Made by a program: the position numbers and the translations under genes
Notes under the pieces: generated by a model
Told to the model about the DNA's origin: nothing
The model's database searches: none
Seen by the model: the letters and a program-made list of their open reading frames with translations, nothing else
In this document: piece after piece, positions 53,931-62,258 of the stretch
Layout of the letters: every line of letters starts with the position of its first letter
Numbering within the stretch: the stretch's first letter is position 1
Assembly: GCA_963781215.1 (NCBI GenBank)
Contig: CAWAFE010000031.1
Span: 1-64,000, forward strand
Source of the DNA: AP-15 sp963781215
GTDB taxonomy: Bacteria; Pseudomonadota; Alphaproteobacteria; ATCC43930; CGMCC-115725
Reading direction: 5' to 3'
Length of the DNA: 64,000 bases

Positions 53931-54120
53931 ATTAGCCTGAAGCGAGTTTACCGGCTGAGCGTGGCGGTAATTGCCAGATCACGACAATGAAGATTGTGCG
54001 AGCTTTCGCCGTCAAGGTCTCTCCATGTTAGGCTCCGGCGATGGATGTGCCGTCCGAAACTGACGCCAGCCGGCCTCCCCGGGCGATAAAGGCATCGGAG
54101 CGCCATCTGCCCTGCCCACA

Positions 54121-54783
54121 ATGAGGGACGTTCGGTCGGGGATCGTCTTTTACCTCTGCGCTGCCGGGCTGGTCGCCGCCATGACGGTGGGTGTCTTCTT
54201 CGGGATCGGCTTTGTGCTGCTGGAGCCGACGCATCGGCCGTCGGCATCCGGCGAGGCGGCGCCCGCGATACCCATTCCTCCCCCGGCTCAGGCCGCGGAA
54301 GTGCCTGTGGTAGTGTTGGCGCCCCGCGATCTCGCACCGGTTCCCGCCGTCGCCGGGCCGCCCGCAGGCAATGCCCTCGAGCCGAAATCGACAAGGGAAC
54401 CGCAGGCGCCCTCGGCCCCGCAGAAGACGCCGATGCTGGACGCCGCTGCCCCGCCGCCGCGCCCGCCACCGTCGCCGGCGCGCCGTCCGGATGCGGCCCC
54501 GGCGGAGGTCGTCTCGCTGGTCGAGCACGGCGACAGTTACCTTCGCGACGGCGATGTCGCGACGGCAAGGGTGCTATACGGGCGCGCTGCCGACGCCGGG
54601 GACGGAATGGCCGCGCTGCGGATGGGGGCAACCTACGATCCTGCGTTTCTCGGGCGCGGGGCGCTGCGCGACGTGCGCGGCGACCCGGCCGAGGCGCGCT
54701 CGTGGTATCGCCGGGCCCGCGACCTTGGCGTCGCCGAGGCCGATCTTCGGCTGAAGCGCCTGGAGCCGAAGCCGGCGCGCTAG
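54121..54783 (+). CDS. Membrane-anchored protein with Pro-rich linker and Sel1-like repeats
   Basis: A 220-residue protein with a short N-terminal tail and one membrane helix (IVFYLCAAGLVAAMTVGVFFGIGFVLL). A long Ala/Pro-rich linker (about 40-135) follows, then two helical repeats at the C terminus: 'LVEHGDSYLRDGDVATARVLYGRAADAGDGMAALRMGATYDPAFL' and 'RGDPAEARSWYRRARDLGVAEADLRLKRL'. These match the Sel1/TPR pattern. The likely role is a periplasmic or surface scaffold. It starts divergently from accD. The function is unknown. Confidence 0.68.
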   Translation: MRDVRSGIVFYLCAAGLVAAMTVGVFFGIGFVLLEPTHRPSASGEAAPAIPIPPPAQAAEVPVVVLAPRDLAPVPAVAGPPAGNALEPKSTREPQAPSAPQKTPMLDAAAPPPRPPPSPARRPDAAPAEVVSLVEHGDSYLRDGDVATARVLYGRAADAGDGMAALRMGATYDPAFLGRGALRDVRGDPAEARSWYRRARDLGVAEADLRLKRLEPKPAR

Positions 54784-54880
54784 GTGGTCACAGAGCCTGG
54801 AGCAAAGCCGCGGGCGGGATCGCGAGAGCGAGGCCGAGGCCGGGCAGGGGAAGACGTCGCGCGGTTACGATACCACCGCT

Positions 54881-55276
54881 TCAACGGGGCGGCGGACGGG
54901 CGGATATGTCTCCTGGTCGGTAGAAGAGCGCGAGCTTTAGGCTTTCGGCGATCCTTTCCGCCTTGGCCGAGAATTGCGCCGCCACACCTGGGTCAAACAC
55001 TTCCGAGGCGGTCTCGCGCCACATTCGGAGCCAGCGGTCGAAGAACGGCGCTTCGATCGGGTGTTTCAAATGCGCGGCCATCGGATTGCCCTTGTAGCGC
55101 CGGGAGGTGAGCATCACCGACGACCAGAAATCCGCCAGCGTGGCAAGGTGCGCGTCCCAGTCGTCGACGGCCCGGTCGAACACCGGTCCGATCACCGGAT
55201 CGCGGCGAGCCTTTGCATAAAACCGATCGACCAGAACGCGGATATCCGCCTCGGTGATCTCGTTGGGCCCGGTCAT
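54881..55276 (-). CDS. Group III truncated hemoglobin
   Basis: A 131-residue globin of the 2-on-2 type. It shows 'ITEADIRVLVDRFYAKARRDPVIGPVFDRAVDDWDAHLATLADFWSSVMLTSRRYKGNPMAAHLKHPIEAPFFDRWLRMWRETA', the full group III pattern. The proximal His is in 'PMAAH'. Group III globins bind O2, NO or sulfide and are poorly understood. Its ATG overlaps the stop of a PAS-domain gene (ATGA), so the two are translated together. Confidence 0.88.
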   Translation of the reverse strand: MTGPNEITEADIRVLVDRFYAKARRDPVIGPVFDRAVDDWDAHLATLADFWSSVMLTSRRYKGNPMAAHLKHPIEAPFFDRWLRMWRETASEVFDPGVAAQFSAKAERIAESLKLALFYRPGDISARPPPR

Positions 55277-55722
55277 CCGGGCGCCCGTTCTGTCTTTAGA
55301 GCCGCGATTTCCCGCCGCAGGGCCCGCATTTCCTCGAAGCGAGCGGTCGCGTCGCGCAGAAAGGCGGCGATCCCCAGCATCGTGCCGTCGCGGTCCCGCA
55401 TCGGCAGGACCGTGAATTCGATCGAGAGGCGTGCGCCGTTTTTAGTCGCCGCCGGGACGGAAAGCGTTTCACCGACGCCGTAGCGGCTCGTCCCGCCGCG
55501 CATGACCCGGTCGTAGCCTTCCCAATGCCGCGCCCGCAGCCGCTCGGGAATGATCAGGTCGAGCGACTGGCCCAGCGCCTCCTCGGCGGTGAAGCCGAAA
55601 ATGCGTGTCGCCGCCTCGTTCCACAGCCGTACGACACCGCCGGCGTCGGCATAGACCACCGCATCGGGGCAGTCGCGGATCAGGCGCTCCAACAGCTGCT
55701 GGTCATCCATGGAAGGTCTCAT
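55273..55722 (-). CDS. PAS-domain sensor protein without output domain
   Basis: A 149-residue protein that is almost a single PAS domain: 'LIRDCPDAVVYADAGGVVRLWNEAATRIFGFTAEEALGQSLDLIIPERLRARHWEGYDRVM' then 'LSIEFTVLPMRDRDGTMLGIAAFLRDATARFEEM', ending in a short helix. PAS domains bind small ligands or cofactors and mediate pairing. No kinase, cyclase or DNA-binding part is attached. It overlaps a truncated globin gene, suggesting that the two sense or handle the same gas. It starts at 55722 or 55710; no clear ribosome site was seen for either. Confidence 0.85.
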   Translation of the reverse strand: MRPSMDDQQLLERLIRDCPDAVVYADAGGVVRLWNEAATRIFGFTAEEALGQSLDLIIPERLRARHWEGYDRVMRGGTSRYGVGETLSVPAATKNGARLSIEFTVLPMRDRDGTMLGIAAFLRDATARFEEMRALRREIAALKTERAPG

Positions 55723-55872
55723 ACGGGGTGATGCGGTCGATGGTGATAGTGGGGCGGGAGATCGCCGGCATCAACCGCCGCGGGTAGGGCGAAATGGCAC
55801 TCCTTGTTGCTTGGCGCCCTCCGGCGTAACACTTGTGGCCGGGAGCGCCGCCAACGCCGACGGGAGCGAACC

Positions 55873-56838
55873 ATGGCTCTGCATACCAAGCTCACCCGGA
55901 GACTGGGGATCGAGCACCCGGTCCTGCTCGCGCCGATGGGCACTGCCGCGGGCGGCAGGCTCGCGGCAGCGGTTAGCGGCGCCGGTGGGCTCGGGTTGAT
56001 CGGCGGCGCCTATGGTGACGGCGAGGTGCTGGAGCGCGAGTTTGCCGCTGCCGGCAATACCCGCGTCGGCTGCGGCTTTATCACCTGGGGGCTCGCCCGC
56101 CGGCCCGAGGCGCTCGAAGAGGCGATCGGCCATGCGCCGGCGGCGATCATGCTGTCCTTCGGTGATGCCGGGCCGTTTCTGCCGGCGGTGCGGGCGGCGG
56201 GCATCACCGCGATCTGCCAGGTGCAGACCCTGCGGCAGGCCCACGAGGTTTTGCAGCAGGGCGCCGACATCATCGTCGCGCAAGGCACCGAAGCCGGCGG
56301 GCACGGCGCGGTCCGGGCCACCTTTCCGCTGGTGCCCGCGGTCGCCGACATGGCCGCGCGCTCCGGGCGTGACGTCGTCGTCGTCGCGGCCGGTGGCATC
56401 GCCGACGGCAGGGGTCTTGCCGCCGCGTTGATGCTGGGCGCCGACGGCGTCCTGATGGGCAGCCGGTTCTATGCCGCCGACGAATCCCTGGCGCATCCGG
56501 CGGCCAAGGCACGTGTCGTCGCCGGCGCCGGCGACGACACCTTTCGCACCACGGTGTTCGACCGGGCGCGCGGCGTCGACTGGCCGACCTATTACACCGG
56601 CCGCGCGCTGTCGAACAATTTCGGGAAGAGATGGCACGGCCGCGAGGAAGCGCTCGAAGCCGAAGTCGAGACCGAGCGCGCGCGCTACGCCGCGGCCGCG
56701 GCGGCCGGGGATTTCGACACCGCGGTGGTCTATACCGGCGAGGGGATCGACATGATCCATGCGATCGAGCCGGCTGCCGCCATCCTCAGCCGGGTGGTCG
56801 CCGGAGCCGAAGCCGCCCTCGCTCGGCGCTTCGACTGA
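55873..56838 (+). CDS. Nitronate monooxygenase family protein
   Basis: A 321-residue FMN-dependent TIM barrel of the 2-nitropropane dioxygenase family. It shows 'LGIEHPVLLAPMGTAAGGRLAAAVSGAGGLGLIGG', 'VGCGFITWGLAR', 'QGADIIVAQGTEAGGHGAVRATFPLVPAVADMAARSGRDVVVVAAGGIADGRGLAAALMLGADGVLMGSRFYAADES', where 'EAGGHG' is the classic loop. The family oxidises alkyl nitronates and some members are enoyl reductases. The ATG at 55873 is chosen because the frame upstream is Arg-rich and non-conserved. It is followed by a small membrane protein gene. Confidence 0.92.
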   Translation: MALHTKLTRRLGIEHPVLLAPMGTAAGGRLAAAVSGAGGLGLIGGAYGDGEVLEREFAAAGNTRVGCGFITWGLARRPEALEEAIGHAPAAIMLSFGDAGPFLPAVRAAGITAICQVQTLRQAHEVLQQGADIIVAQGTEAGGHGAVRATFPLVPAVADMAARSGRDVVVVAAGGIADGRGLAAALMLGADGVLMGSRFYAADESLAHPAAKARVVAGAGDDTFRTTVFDRARGVDWPTYYTGRALSNNFGKRWHGREEALEAEVETERARYAAAAAAGDFDTAVVYTGEGIDMIHAIEPAAAILSRVVAGAEAALARRFD

Positions 56839-56875
56839 ACCGGCAGCCGCCGAAGGCCGCACAGGAGCACCGGAT

Positions 56876-57055
56876 GTGGATCGCTGGGTAATCCTCCATT
56901 GGTTCGAGCTGAGCACCCTGGTGCTGCTTTGCCTCAACCTGTGGTTTGTGTCTTCGGTCTTGAGCGCGCTAAAGGAGACCAACCGCTGGCTTTCCTTCCT
57001 CTCCAGCATCCCTTGGGATCAGACACGCGGACCGACCAGCCCGAACGAACGCTGA
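56876..57055 (+). CDS. Small single-helix membrane protein
   Basis: A 59-residue protein from a GTG preceded by AGGAG (9 bases). It carries one hydrophobic helix ('WFELSTLVLLCLNLWFVSSVLSAL') between charged ends, then 'KETNRWLSFLSSIPW'. The gap after the nitronate monooxygenase gene is 37 bases. No family was recognised. The good ribosome site and helix-like composition favour a real gene. Confidence 0.5.
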   Translation: MDRWVILHWFELSTLVLLCLNLWFVSSVLSALKETNRWLSFLSSIPWDQTRGPTSPNER

Positions 57056-57192
57056 CGGATGCGGCTGGTGCCTTGATCCGAAAGTTCACGATATCAAACA
57101 ATTCGCTGTCCGGGCGAAAGCCGGAACCCATTTCCGCCATAGATGCCGGCTTTCACCGGCAAGGCGAGAGAGTCTCGCCGACAACACTCGAG

Positions 57193-58449
57193 CTATTCCG
57201 GCAGGCCGAACACTTCTTCGGGTTGACGCAGGCCGCGGACCGGGTGAAACCCCAGGGAAACGAGCGGGCGGGGACAAATCTCGGCGAAGGCGCGCGAGGT
57301 CAAAAGCGGGCGCGCGAGCCGCTTGGTCAGGCCTTCGATGCGCGAGGCTAGGTTGACCGCGGGGCCGATGACAGTGAAGTCGAGCCGATCGACGGCGCCG
57401 ACATTGCCGTAGCTGACCTCGCCCAAATGCAACCCGATGCCGGTGCGCAGCTCGGTGCGGTCGCTGTCCCGGCGCGCTTCGTTGAGCAAGGCGAGCCGAT
57501 CCAGCCCCGCCGTCGCCGCGCCGAGCGCGCGCAGGCTCGACGGCGCGAAATCCTCGTCGTCGTCTGCCGGGAAGATCGCCAGCAGGCCGTCGCCCATGAA
57601 TTTGAGGACCTCGCCTTTGTGCTCCGCGACCGCCGAGACGATCGCGTCGAAATAATCGTCGAGCAATTTGATTACGTCGTCGCCGGGTAGGCGGTCGGAC
57701 AAGCCGGTGAAATTGCGCATATCGGTGATCATGACCACCGCGCGCAGCCGCTCGCCCTGTGCCCGCTGGATCTGCCCGGCCAAAATCCGGTGCCCGGCCT
57801 GGGGCCCGAGATAGGTGTCGAGCAGATTGGCGCTGATCCGGCGCACCGCACGGGTCTCGGCAATGGCGGCGAGCGCCGGGTTGATGTCCTCGAGCTTGGC
57901 GATATCGGTCTCGCTGAACCCGTCGGGCCGGTCGGTCGTCCAGGTCACCACCGGAAACCGGCGGAAGGTGCGGTTGAGCGCGAGTGCCACATATTCGGTG
58001 CCGCCTTCCTTGGCGAGCCGAGACAGCAGTGGGTAGTCGCCGGCGTCGCGATCGAGGCGGCGGCGGAACGGCGTGCCGCGCTCGATCGTCGCGCGGATCG
58101 GGCTCTGCAGATATTCGTCGGTCGCTTCGGAGCCGTGCAGGATGCGGTATTCCTCGATCAGCTTGCGCTCGCGCCACCAGCGCACGCCAATGCCGCGAAT
58201 CTGCGGATGCAAGGTGCCGAAATAGAGGGTGGCGCGCCACAGCCGCACGCCGTCGCCAAGGAGCCGCCAGCACAGCTCGTCGAACAGCTCGACCTCGCTG
58301 TCGATGTGCGGGCCCTCGGTCAGGATCCAGCGCGCGACCTGCCCACCCAATATCGGCGCGCCGAGCCCGCTGTAAGCGCCCTCGATGCGGAAGAAATCAT
58401 CGTCGCTGGTTGCCGGCGCGGGGGCGGTCAGGGGCGGGCTCGTATCCAT
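57193..58449 (-). CDS. Class III adenylate/guanylate cyclase with N-terminal sensory region (complete catalytic set)
   Basis: A 418-residue protein. Residues 1-220 form an uncharacterised sensory region that includes 'WRLLGDGVRLWRATLYFGTLHPQIRG', typical of alphaproteobacterial cyclases with this start. The C-terminal cyclase domain runs from about 225. Catalytic residues are Asp243 (ITDMRNFTGL), Lys283 and Asp287 (KFMGDGLLAIF), Thr359 at the purine-selecting position, Asn366 and Arg370 (VNLASRIEG). A Thr there marks class IIIb and fits an adenylate cyclase. All catalytic positions are present, unlike in the two TPR-type cyclases at 10-14 kb. A longer start at 58536 is possible. It is divergent from the gamma-glutamyltransferase gene. 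Confidence 0.92.
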   Translation of the reverse strand: MDTSPPLTAPAPATSDDDFFRIEGAYSGLGAPILGGQVARWILTEGPHIDSEVELFDELCWRLLGDGVRLWRATLYFGTLHPQIRGIGVRWWRERKLIEEYRILHGSEATDEYLQSPIRATIERGTPFRRRLDRDAGDYPLLSRLAKEGGTEYVALALNRTFRRFPVVTWTTDRPDGFSETDIAKLEDINPALAAIAETRAVRRISANLLDTYLGPQAGHRILAGQIQRAQGERLRAVVMITDMRNFTGLSDRLPGDDVIKLLDDYFDAIVSAVAEHKGEVLKFMGDGLLAIFPADDDEDFAPSSLRALGAATAGLDRLALLNEARRDSDRTELRTGIGLHLGEVSYGNVGAVDRLDFTVIGPAVNLASRIEGLTKRLARPLLTSRAFAEICPRPLVSLGFHPVRGLRQPEEVFGLPE

Positions 58450-58590
58450 CGACGCAACATCGGGGTGGGCGCGCCCAAAGGCGTCCGGCACGCGATAAAT
58501 AGGCGCCCTACCCGCCGATTGCGACGGGTTGCACATTCCCTTGGGTCGTGGCGTGGTCTAACCTGCCGATCGCCCTTCCGGAGAATAGCG

Positions 58591-60399
58591 ATGCCCGGCT
58601 TTACCACCAGACCTGAGATCCGCGGCACCTTCGGCGTCGTCGCCTCCACGCACTGGCTGGCCTCTTCGGTCGGCATGAGCATGCTGGAGAAGGGCGGCAA
58701 CGCCTTCGACGCCGCGGCCGCGGCGGGCTTCACGTTGCAGGTGGTCGAGCCGCATTTGAACGGCCCGCTGGGCGAGGCGCCGATCCTCGTCTGGAGCGAG
58801 GCCGACCGCCGCTGCGACGTGATCTGCGGCCAGGGCGTGGCGCCGGCTGCCGCGACGATCGGCCGCTTTCGCGACCTCGGCCTCGACCTGATCCCCGGCA
58901 CCGGACTGCTCGCCGCCTCGGTTCCGGCTGCGTTCGACGCCTGGATGCGGCTCCTGCTCGATCACGGGACGATGCCGCTCGGCGACATCCTGGCCCCGGC
59001 GATCGGCTATGCCGAAAACGGCTATCCGGCGGTCGCCCGCATCGGCGAGACGATCGCCGTGATGGCCGAGATGTTCCGCCGCGAATGGCCGAGTTCGGCC
59101 GCCGTCTATCTACCGAACGGCGCGCCGCCGGCGCCGGGGCGGCTCTTCCGCAACCGGGCACTGGCCCAAACCTACCGCCGCGTCCTCGCCGAGGCCGCTA
59201 ATGGCGGCCGCGAAGGGCAGATCGAGCGTGCGCGGGCGGCCTGGTATCGCGGCTTTGTCGCCGAGGCGATCGACCGCTTCTGCCGCACCGAGATGGTGCT
59301 CGACGCCTCAGGGCGGCGTCACGGCGGCCTCTTGACCGGCGACGACCTCGCGCGCTGGCAGGCTCCGGTCGAGGCGCCGCTGACCTTCGATTACCGCGGC
59401 TGGACCGTCGCCAAAGGCGGCCCGTGGAGCCAGGGTCCGGTATTGCTGCAGACCCTGGCGCTGCTGCAGGGCTTCGACCTCGACGGTCTCGACCCGCTCG
59501 GGGCCGACTTCGTCCATCTCGTCACCGAATGCATGAAGCTCGCCTTTGCTGACCGGGAGGCCTGGTACGGCGATCCCGACTTTGTCGACGTGCCGATGGC
59601 GACCTTGCTCGGCGCCGCCTACAATGATGCGAGGCGCAAGCTGGTTGGCGAGCATGCCTCGCTCGAATTGCGGCCAGGCGGCCCCAACGGTCGCTTGCCG
59701 CGGGTGCTCGCCGGCAGGCTCGGAGCGGAGATTAGCGGTGCCGGGCTCGGCGAGCCGACCGTCGGCGGCGTCGGCGAGCCTACGGTCGGCGCACAAGGAA
59801 TGGTCGCCGGCGACACCTGCCATGTCGATGTCGTCGACCGCTGGGGCAACATGGTCTCGGCGACGCCGAGCGGCGGCTGGCTGCAAAGCTCGCCGGTGAT
59901 CCCCGAGCTCGGGTTCTGCCTCGGCACCCGCGGCCAGATGTTCTGGCTAGAGGACGGGCTGCCGGCGAGCCTCACCCCCGGCAAGCGGCCGCGCACCACC
60001 TTGTCGCCGTCGATGGCGTTCAAGGACGGGGAGCCGTACCTCGCTTTCGGTACGCCGGGCGGCGACCAGCAGGACCAATGGTCGGCGCTGCTGCTGCTGC
60101 ACCACATCCACCACGGCATGAACCTGCAGGAGGCGATCGACTGCCCGGCTTTCCACACCGAGCACATGCCGAGCTCGTTTTATCCGCGCGCCGCCCAGCC
60201 CGGCCTCTTGGCGCTGGAAAGCCGCATTCCCGAGGCGACGCGCAACGCGCTCGCCCGGCGCGGCCACCGTCTGCGGGTTGGCGATCCCTGGTCCGAAGGC
60301 CGCCTCTCCGGCTGTGCCCGCGAGCGCACTCCCGAGGGCACCGTGCTCAAGGCGGCCGCCAACCCGCGCGGCATGCAGGGCTACGCCGTCGGGCGGTAG
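58591..60399 (+). CDS. Gamma-glutamyltransferase family Ntn hydrolase
   Basis: A 602-residue enzyme of the gamma-glutamyltranspeptidase family, which is made as a proenzyme that cuts itself before a catalytic Thr. That Thr is in 'VAGDTCHVDVVDRWGNMVSATPSGGW'; the usual sequence is TTH, here TCH. The N-terminal half has 'VASTHWLASSVGMSMLEKGGNAFDAAAAAGFTLQVVEPHLNGPLGEAPILVW', typical of the family. The C-terminal part has 'LSPSMAFKDGEPYLAFGTPGGDQQDQW'. A short tandem 'GEPTVGG-VGEPTVGAQ' repeat lies just before the Thr. There is no signal peptide, so it is probably cytosolic, acting on glutathione-like or gamma-glutamyl compounds. It leads a three-gene run with a flavin oxidoreductase. Confidence 0.9.
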   Translation: MPGFTTRPEIRGTFGVVASTHWLASSVGMSMLEKGGNAFDAAAAAGFTLQVVEPHLNGPLGEAPILVWSEADRRCDVICGQGVAPAAATIGRFRDLGLDLIPGTGLLAASVPAAFDAWMRLLLDHGTMPLGDILAPAIGYAENGYPAVARIGETIAVMAEMFRREWPSSAAVYLPNGAPPAPGRLFRNRALAQTYRRVLAEAANGGREGQIERARAAWYRGFVAEAIDRFCRTEMVLDASGRRHGGLLTGDDLARWQAPVEAPLTFDYRGWTVAKGGPWSQGPVLLQTLALLQGFDLDGLDPLGADFVHLVTECMKLAFADREAWYGDPDFVDVPMATLLGAAYNDARRKLVGEHASLELRPGGPNGRLPRVLAGRLGAEISGAGLGEPTVGGVGEPTVGAQGMVAGDTCHVDVVDRWGNMVSATPSGGWLQSSPVIPELGFCLGTRGQMFWLEDGLPASLTPGKRPRTTLSPSMAFKDGEPYLAFGTPGGDQQDQWSALLLLHHIHHGMNLQEAIDCPAFHTEHMPSSFYPRAAQPGLLALESRIPEATRNALARRGHRLRVGDPWSEGRLSGCARERTPEGTVLKAAANPRGMQGYAVGR

Positions 60400-60433
60400 A
60401 ACGGGCGATCTGCGGGGAATCGAGGAGAGGCAG

Positions 60434-61447
60434 ATGCGTTTTGGAATCTTCGACCATCTCGACGACAGCGGCCGGCCGCTGACCCGGCACTTCGAGGATC
60501 GGCTCAGGCTGATCGAGGCCTATGACCGCGCCGGGTTCTACGGCTACCACCTGGCCGAGCACCACAACACGCCATTGGGCTATGCCCCCTCGCCCGGCAT
60601 CTTTTTGTCCGCCGTGGCTCAGCGCACCCGGCAATTGCGCTTCGGGCCGATGGTGTATCTGTTGCCGCTCTACCACCCGCTGCGACTGATCGACGAGATC
60701 TGCATGCTCGACCAGATGAGCGGCGGCCGCTTCTTGTACGGGGTCGGGCGCGGCATCTCGCCGGTCGAGGTCGGCTTCTACGGGATCGATTTCGCCAAGG
60801 GTGCTGCACAGTTCCGCGAGGCGTTCGAAGCGATTCGCATCGGCCTGACCGAGGAAGAGCTGACCTTCCACGGTGAATTTTACGATTTCGACCGCGTGCC
60901 GATCGTCATGAAGCCGGTGCAGAAACCGTTGCCGCTTTGGTACGGGCTCGGCAACCCGGCGAGCGTCGCCTGGGCGGCGGCGAACGCGGCCAATACGGTG
61001 ACGCGGCGGCCGCCGGAGCAGGTCCGCGCGATCACCGACAGCTACCGAGCCGAGTGGAAGAAGCTGGGCCGATCGGAAGCGGAATTGCCGCTGCTCGGCG
61101 TCAATCGGCACATCATCATCGCCGAGACCGAAACCGAGGCGCTGGACACCGCAAGGCACGGCTATCCGGCATGGCGGCACCATATGGGGCTGCTGTGGCA
61201 CCAATTTAACGTGCCGTTTCCGCTCGAAGCCGCGTTGCCCGAGGATTGGGGCGTGCTGCAACGGAACGGCGACGCGATCGCCGGCACGCCAGCCCAGGTG
61301 CGCGATTATATCGCCACCGAGATCGCGGCCACCGGCGTCAACTACTATGTCTGCGACTTTGCCTTCGGGACGATCGGCCACGACGAGGCGATGCGCTCGA
61401 TCGAGTTGTTCACGCGGGAAGTAATGCCGGCATTTGCCGACGCCTGA
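60434..61447 (+). CDS. LLM-class flavin-dependent oxidoreductase
   Basis: A 337-residue luciferase-like monooxygenase TIM barrel. It shows 'FGIFDHLDDSGRPLTRHFEDRLRLIEAYDRAGFYGYHLAEHHNTPLGYAPSPGIFLSAVAQRTRQLRFGPMVYLLPLYHPLRLIDEICMLDQMSGGRFLYGVGRGISPVEVGFYG' and 'GTPAQVRDYI'. Such enzymes use reduced FMN to oxygenate small substrates. The ATG at 60434 has GAGGAGAG upstream. The gap from the gamma-glutamyltransferase gene is 34 bases and the dienelactone hydrolase gene follows 14 bases later, so the three are probably one transcript. Confidence 0.92.
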   Translation: MRFGIFDHLDDSGRPLTRHFEDRLRLIEAYDRAGFYGYHLAEHHNTPLGYAPSPGIFLSAVAQRTRQLRFGPMVYLLPLYHPLRLIDEICMLDQMSGGRFLYGVGRGISPVEVGFYGIDFAKGAAQFREAFEAIRIGLTEEELTFHGEFYDFDRVPIVMKPVQKPLPLWYGLGNPASVAWAAANAANTVTRRPPEQVRAITDSYRAEWKKLGRSEAELPLLGVNRHIIIAETETEALDTARHGYPAWRHHMGLLWHQFNVPFPLEAALPEDWGVLQRNGDAIAGTPAQVRDYIATEIAATGVNYYVCDFAFGTIGHDEAMRSIELFTREVMPAFADA

Positions 61448-61461
61448 AAGGAGGGTCAGAC

Positions 61462-62124
61462 ATGGGTGCGATGATCGACTTCACCCGTCCCGACGGCGGG
61501 ACGACCAGGGGTTATCTGGCAGTCGCGGGGCAGGGGCGGCCCGGCATCGTCGTGATCCAGGAGTGGTGGGGACTTAACGACCAGATCTGCGGGGTTGCCG
61601 ACCGCTTCGCCCGCGCCGGCTGGAACGCGCTCGCGCCCGACCTCTACAAGGGCCGCGTGACCGCGACGCCGGACGAGGCCAGCCATTTGATGGAAGGCCT
61701 AGACTTTCCTGGCGCCACGCACCAGGACCTGCGCGGTGCGGCACACCATTTGAAGGGGCAGAGCGGCAAGGTCGCGGTCATGGGCTTTTGCATGGGCGGC
61801 GCGCTGACCATCGCCGCCGCGGTGCACATCCCCGAGGTCGACGCCGCGGTCTGCTTCTACGGCATCCCGCCCAAGGATTTCGCCGATCCGGCCAAGATCG
61901 GGGTGCCGTTCCAGGGTCATTTCGCCAATAAGGACGATTGGTGCACCCCGGCCGCGGTCGATGATCTCGAAAAGCTGCTCAAGGGGGCCGGCGCCCGGCA
62001 CGAGATCTATCGCTACGACGCCGCCCACGCCTTTGCCAACGAGCGCAGCGCCGCCTACGATGTCGCCTGCGCCAACCAGGCCTGGGATCGGATGGCGGCG
62101 TTCCTGAAGGCACAGGTCGCCTGA
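61462..62124 (+). CDS. Dienelactone hydrolase family protein
   Basis: A 220-residue alpha/beta hydrolase of the DLH type. The nucleophile is Cys110 ('VMGFCMGGALT'), with Glu34 in 'IQEWWGLND', an acidic residue near 158-159 ('FANKDDWC') and His189 in 'YDAAHAFAN'. The Cys-His-Asp-plus-Glu set is the DLH signature. The family hydrolyses dienelactones in aromatic breakdown and other cyclic esters. Placement after a flavin oxygenase suggests a ring-cleavage or ester-forming pathway. It starts at 61462 after AGGAGG. Confidence 0.92.
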   Translation: MGAMIDFTRPDGGTTRGYLAVAGQGRPGIVVIQEWWGLNDQICGVADRFARAGWNALAPDLYKGRVTATPDEASHLMEGLDFPGATHQDLRGAAHHLKGQSGKVAVMGFCMGGALTIAAAVHIPEVDAAVCFYGIPPKDFADPAKIGVPFQGHFANKDDWCTPAAVDDLEKLLKGAGARHEIYRYDAAHAFANERSAAYDVACANQAWDRMAAFLKAQVA

Positions 62125-62258
62125 GCATTGCGACGTCGTCTTGATGAGCCGACGGTCGACCGGCGAAGAACAGGTCTCGATGCTGCGGGGAGACGCCTCG
62201 CGTCCGGTCTTCTGAGAAGGCGCCGGCGCGCCGACGGCCCGTGAGGTTCGAAGCTGGG

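Noticed and set aside
59745..59800. Tandem repeat in the gamma-glutamyltransferase gene as a distinct element
   Set aside because: Just two short in-frame copies encoding GEPTVGG; a local duplication within the gene.
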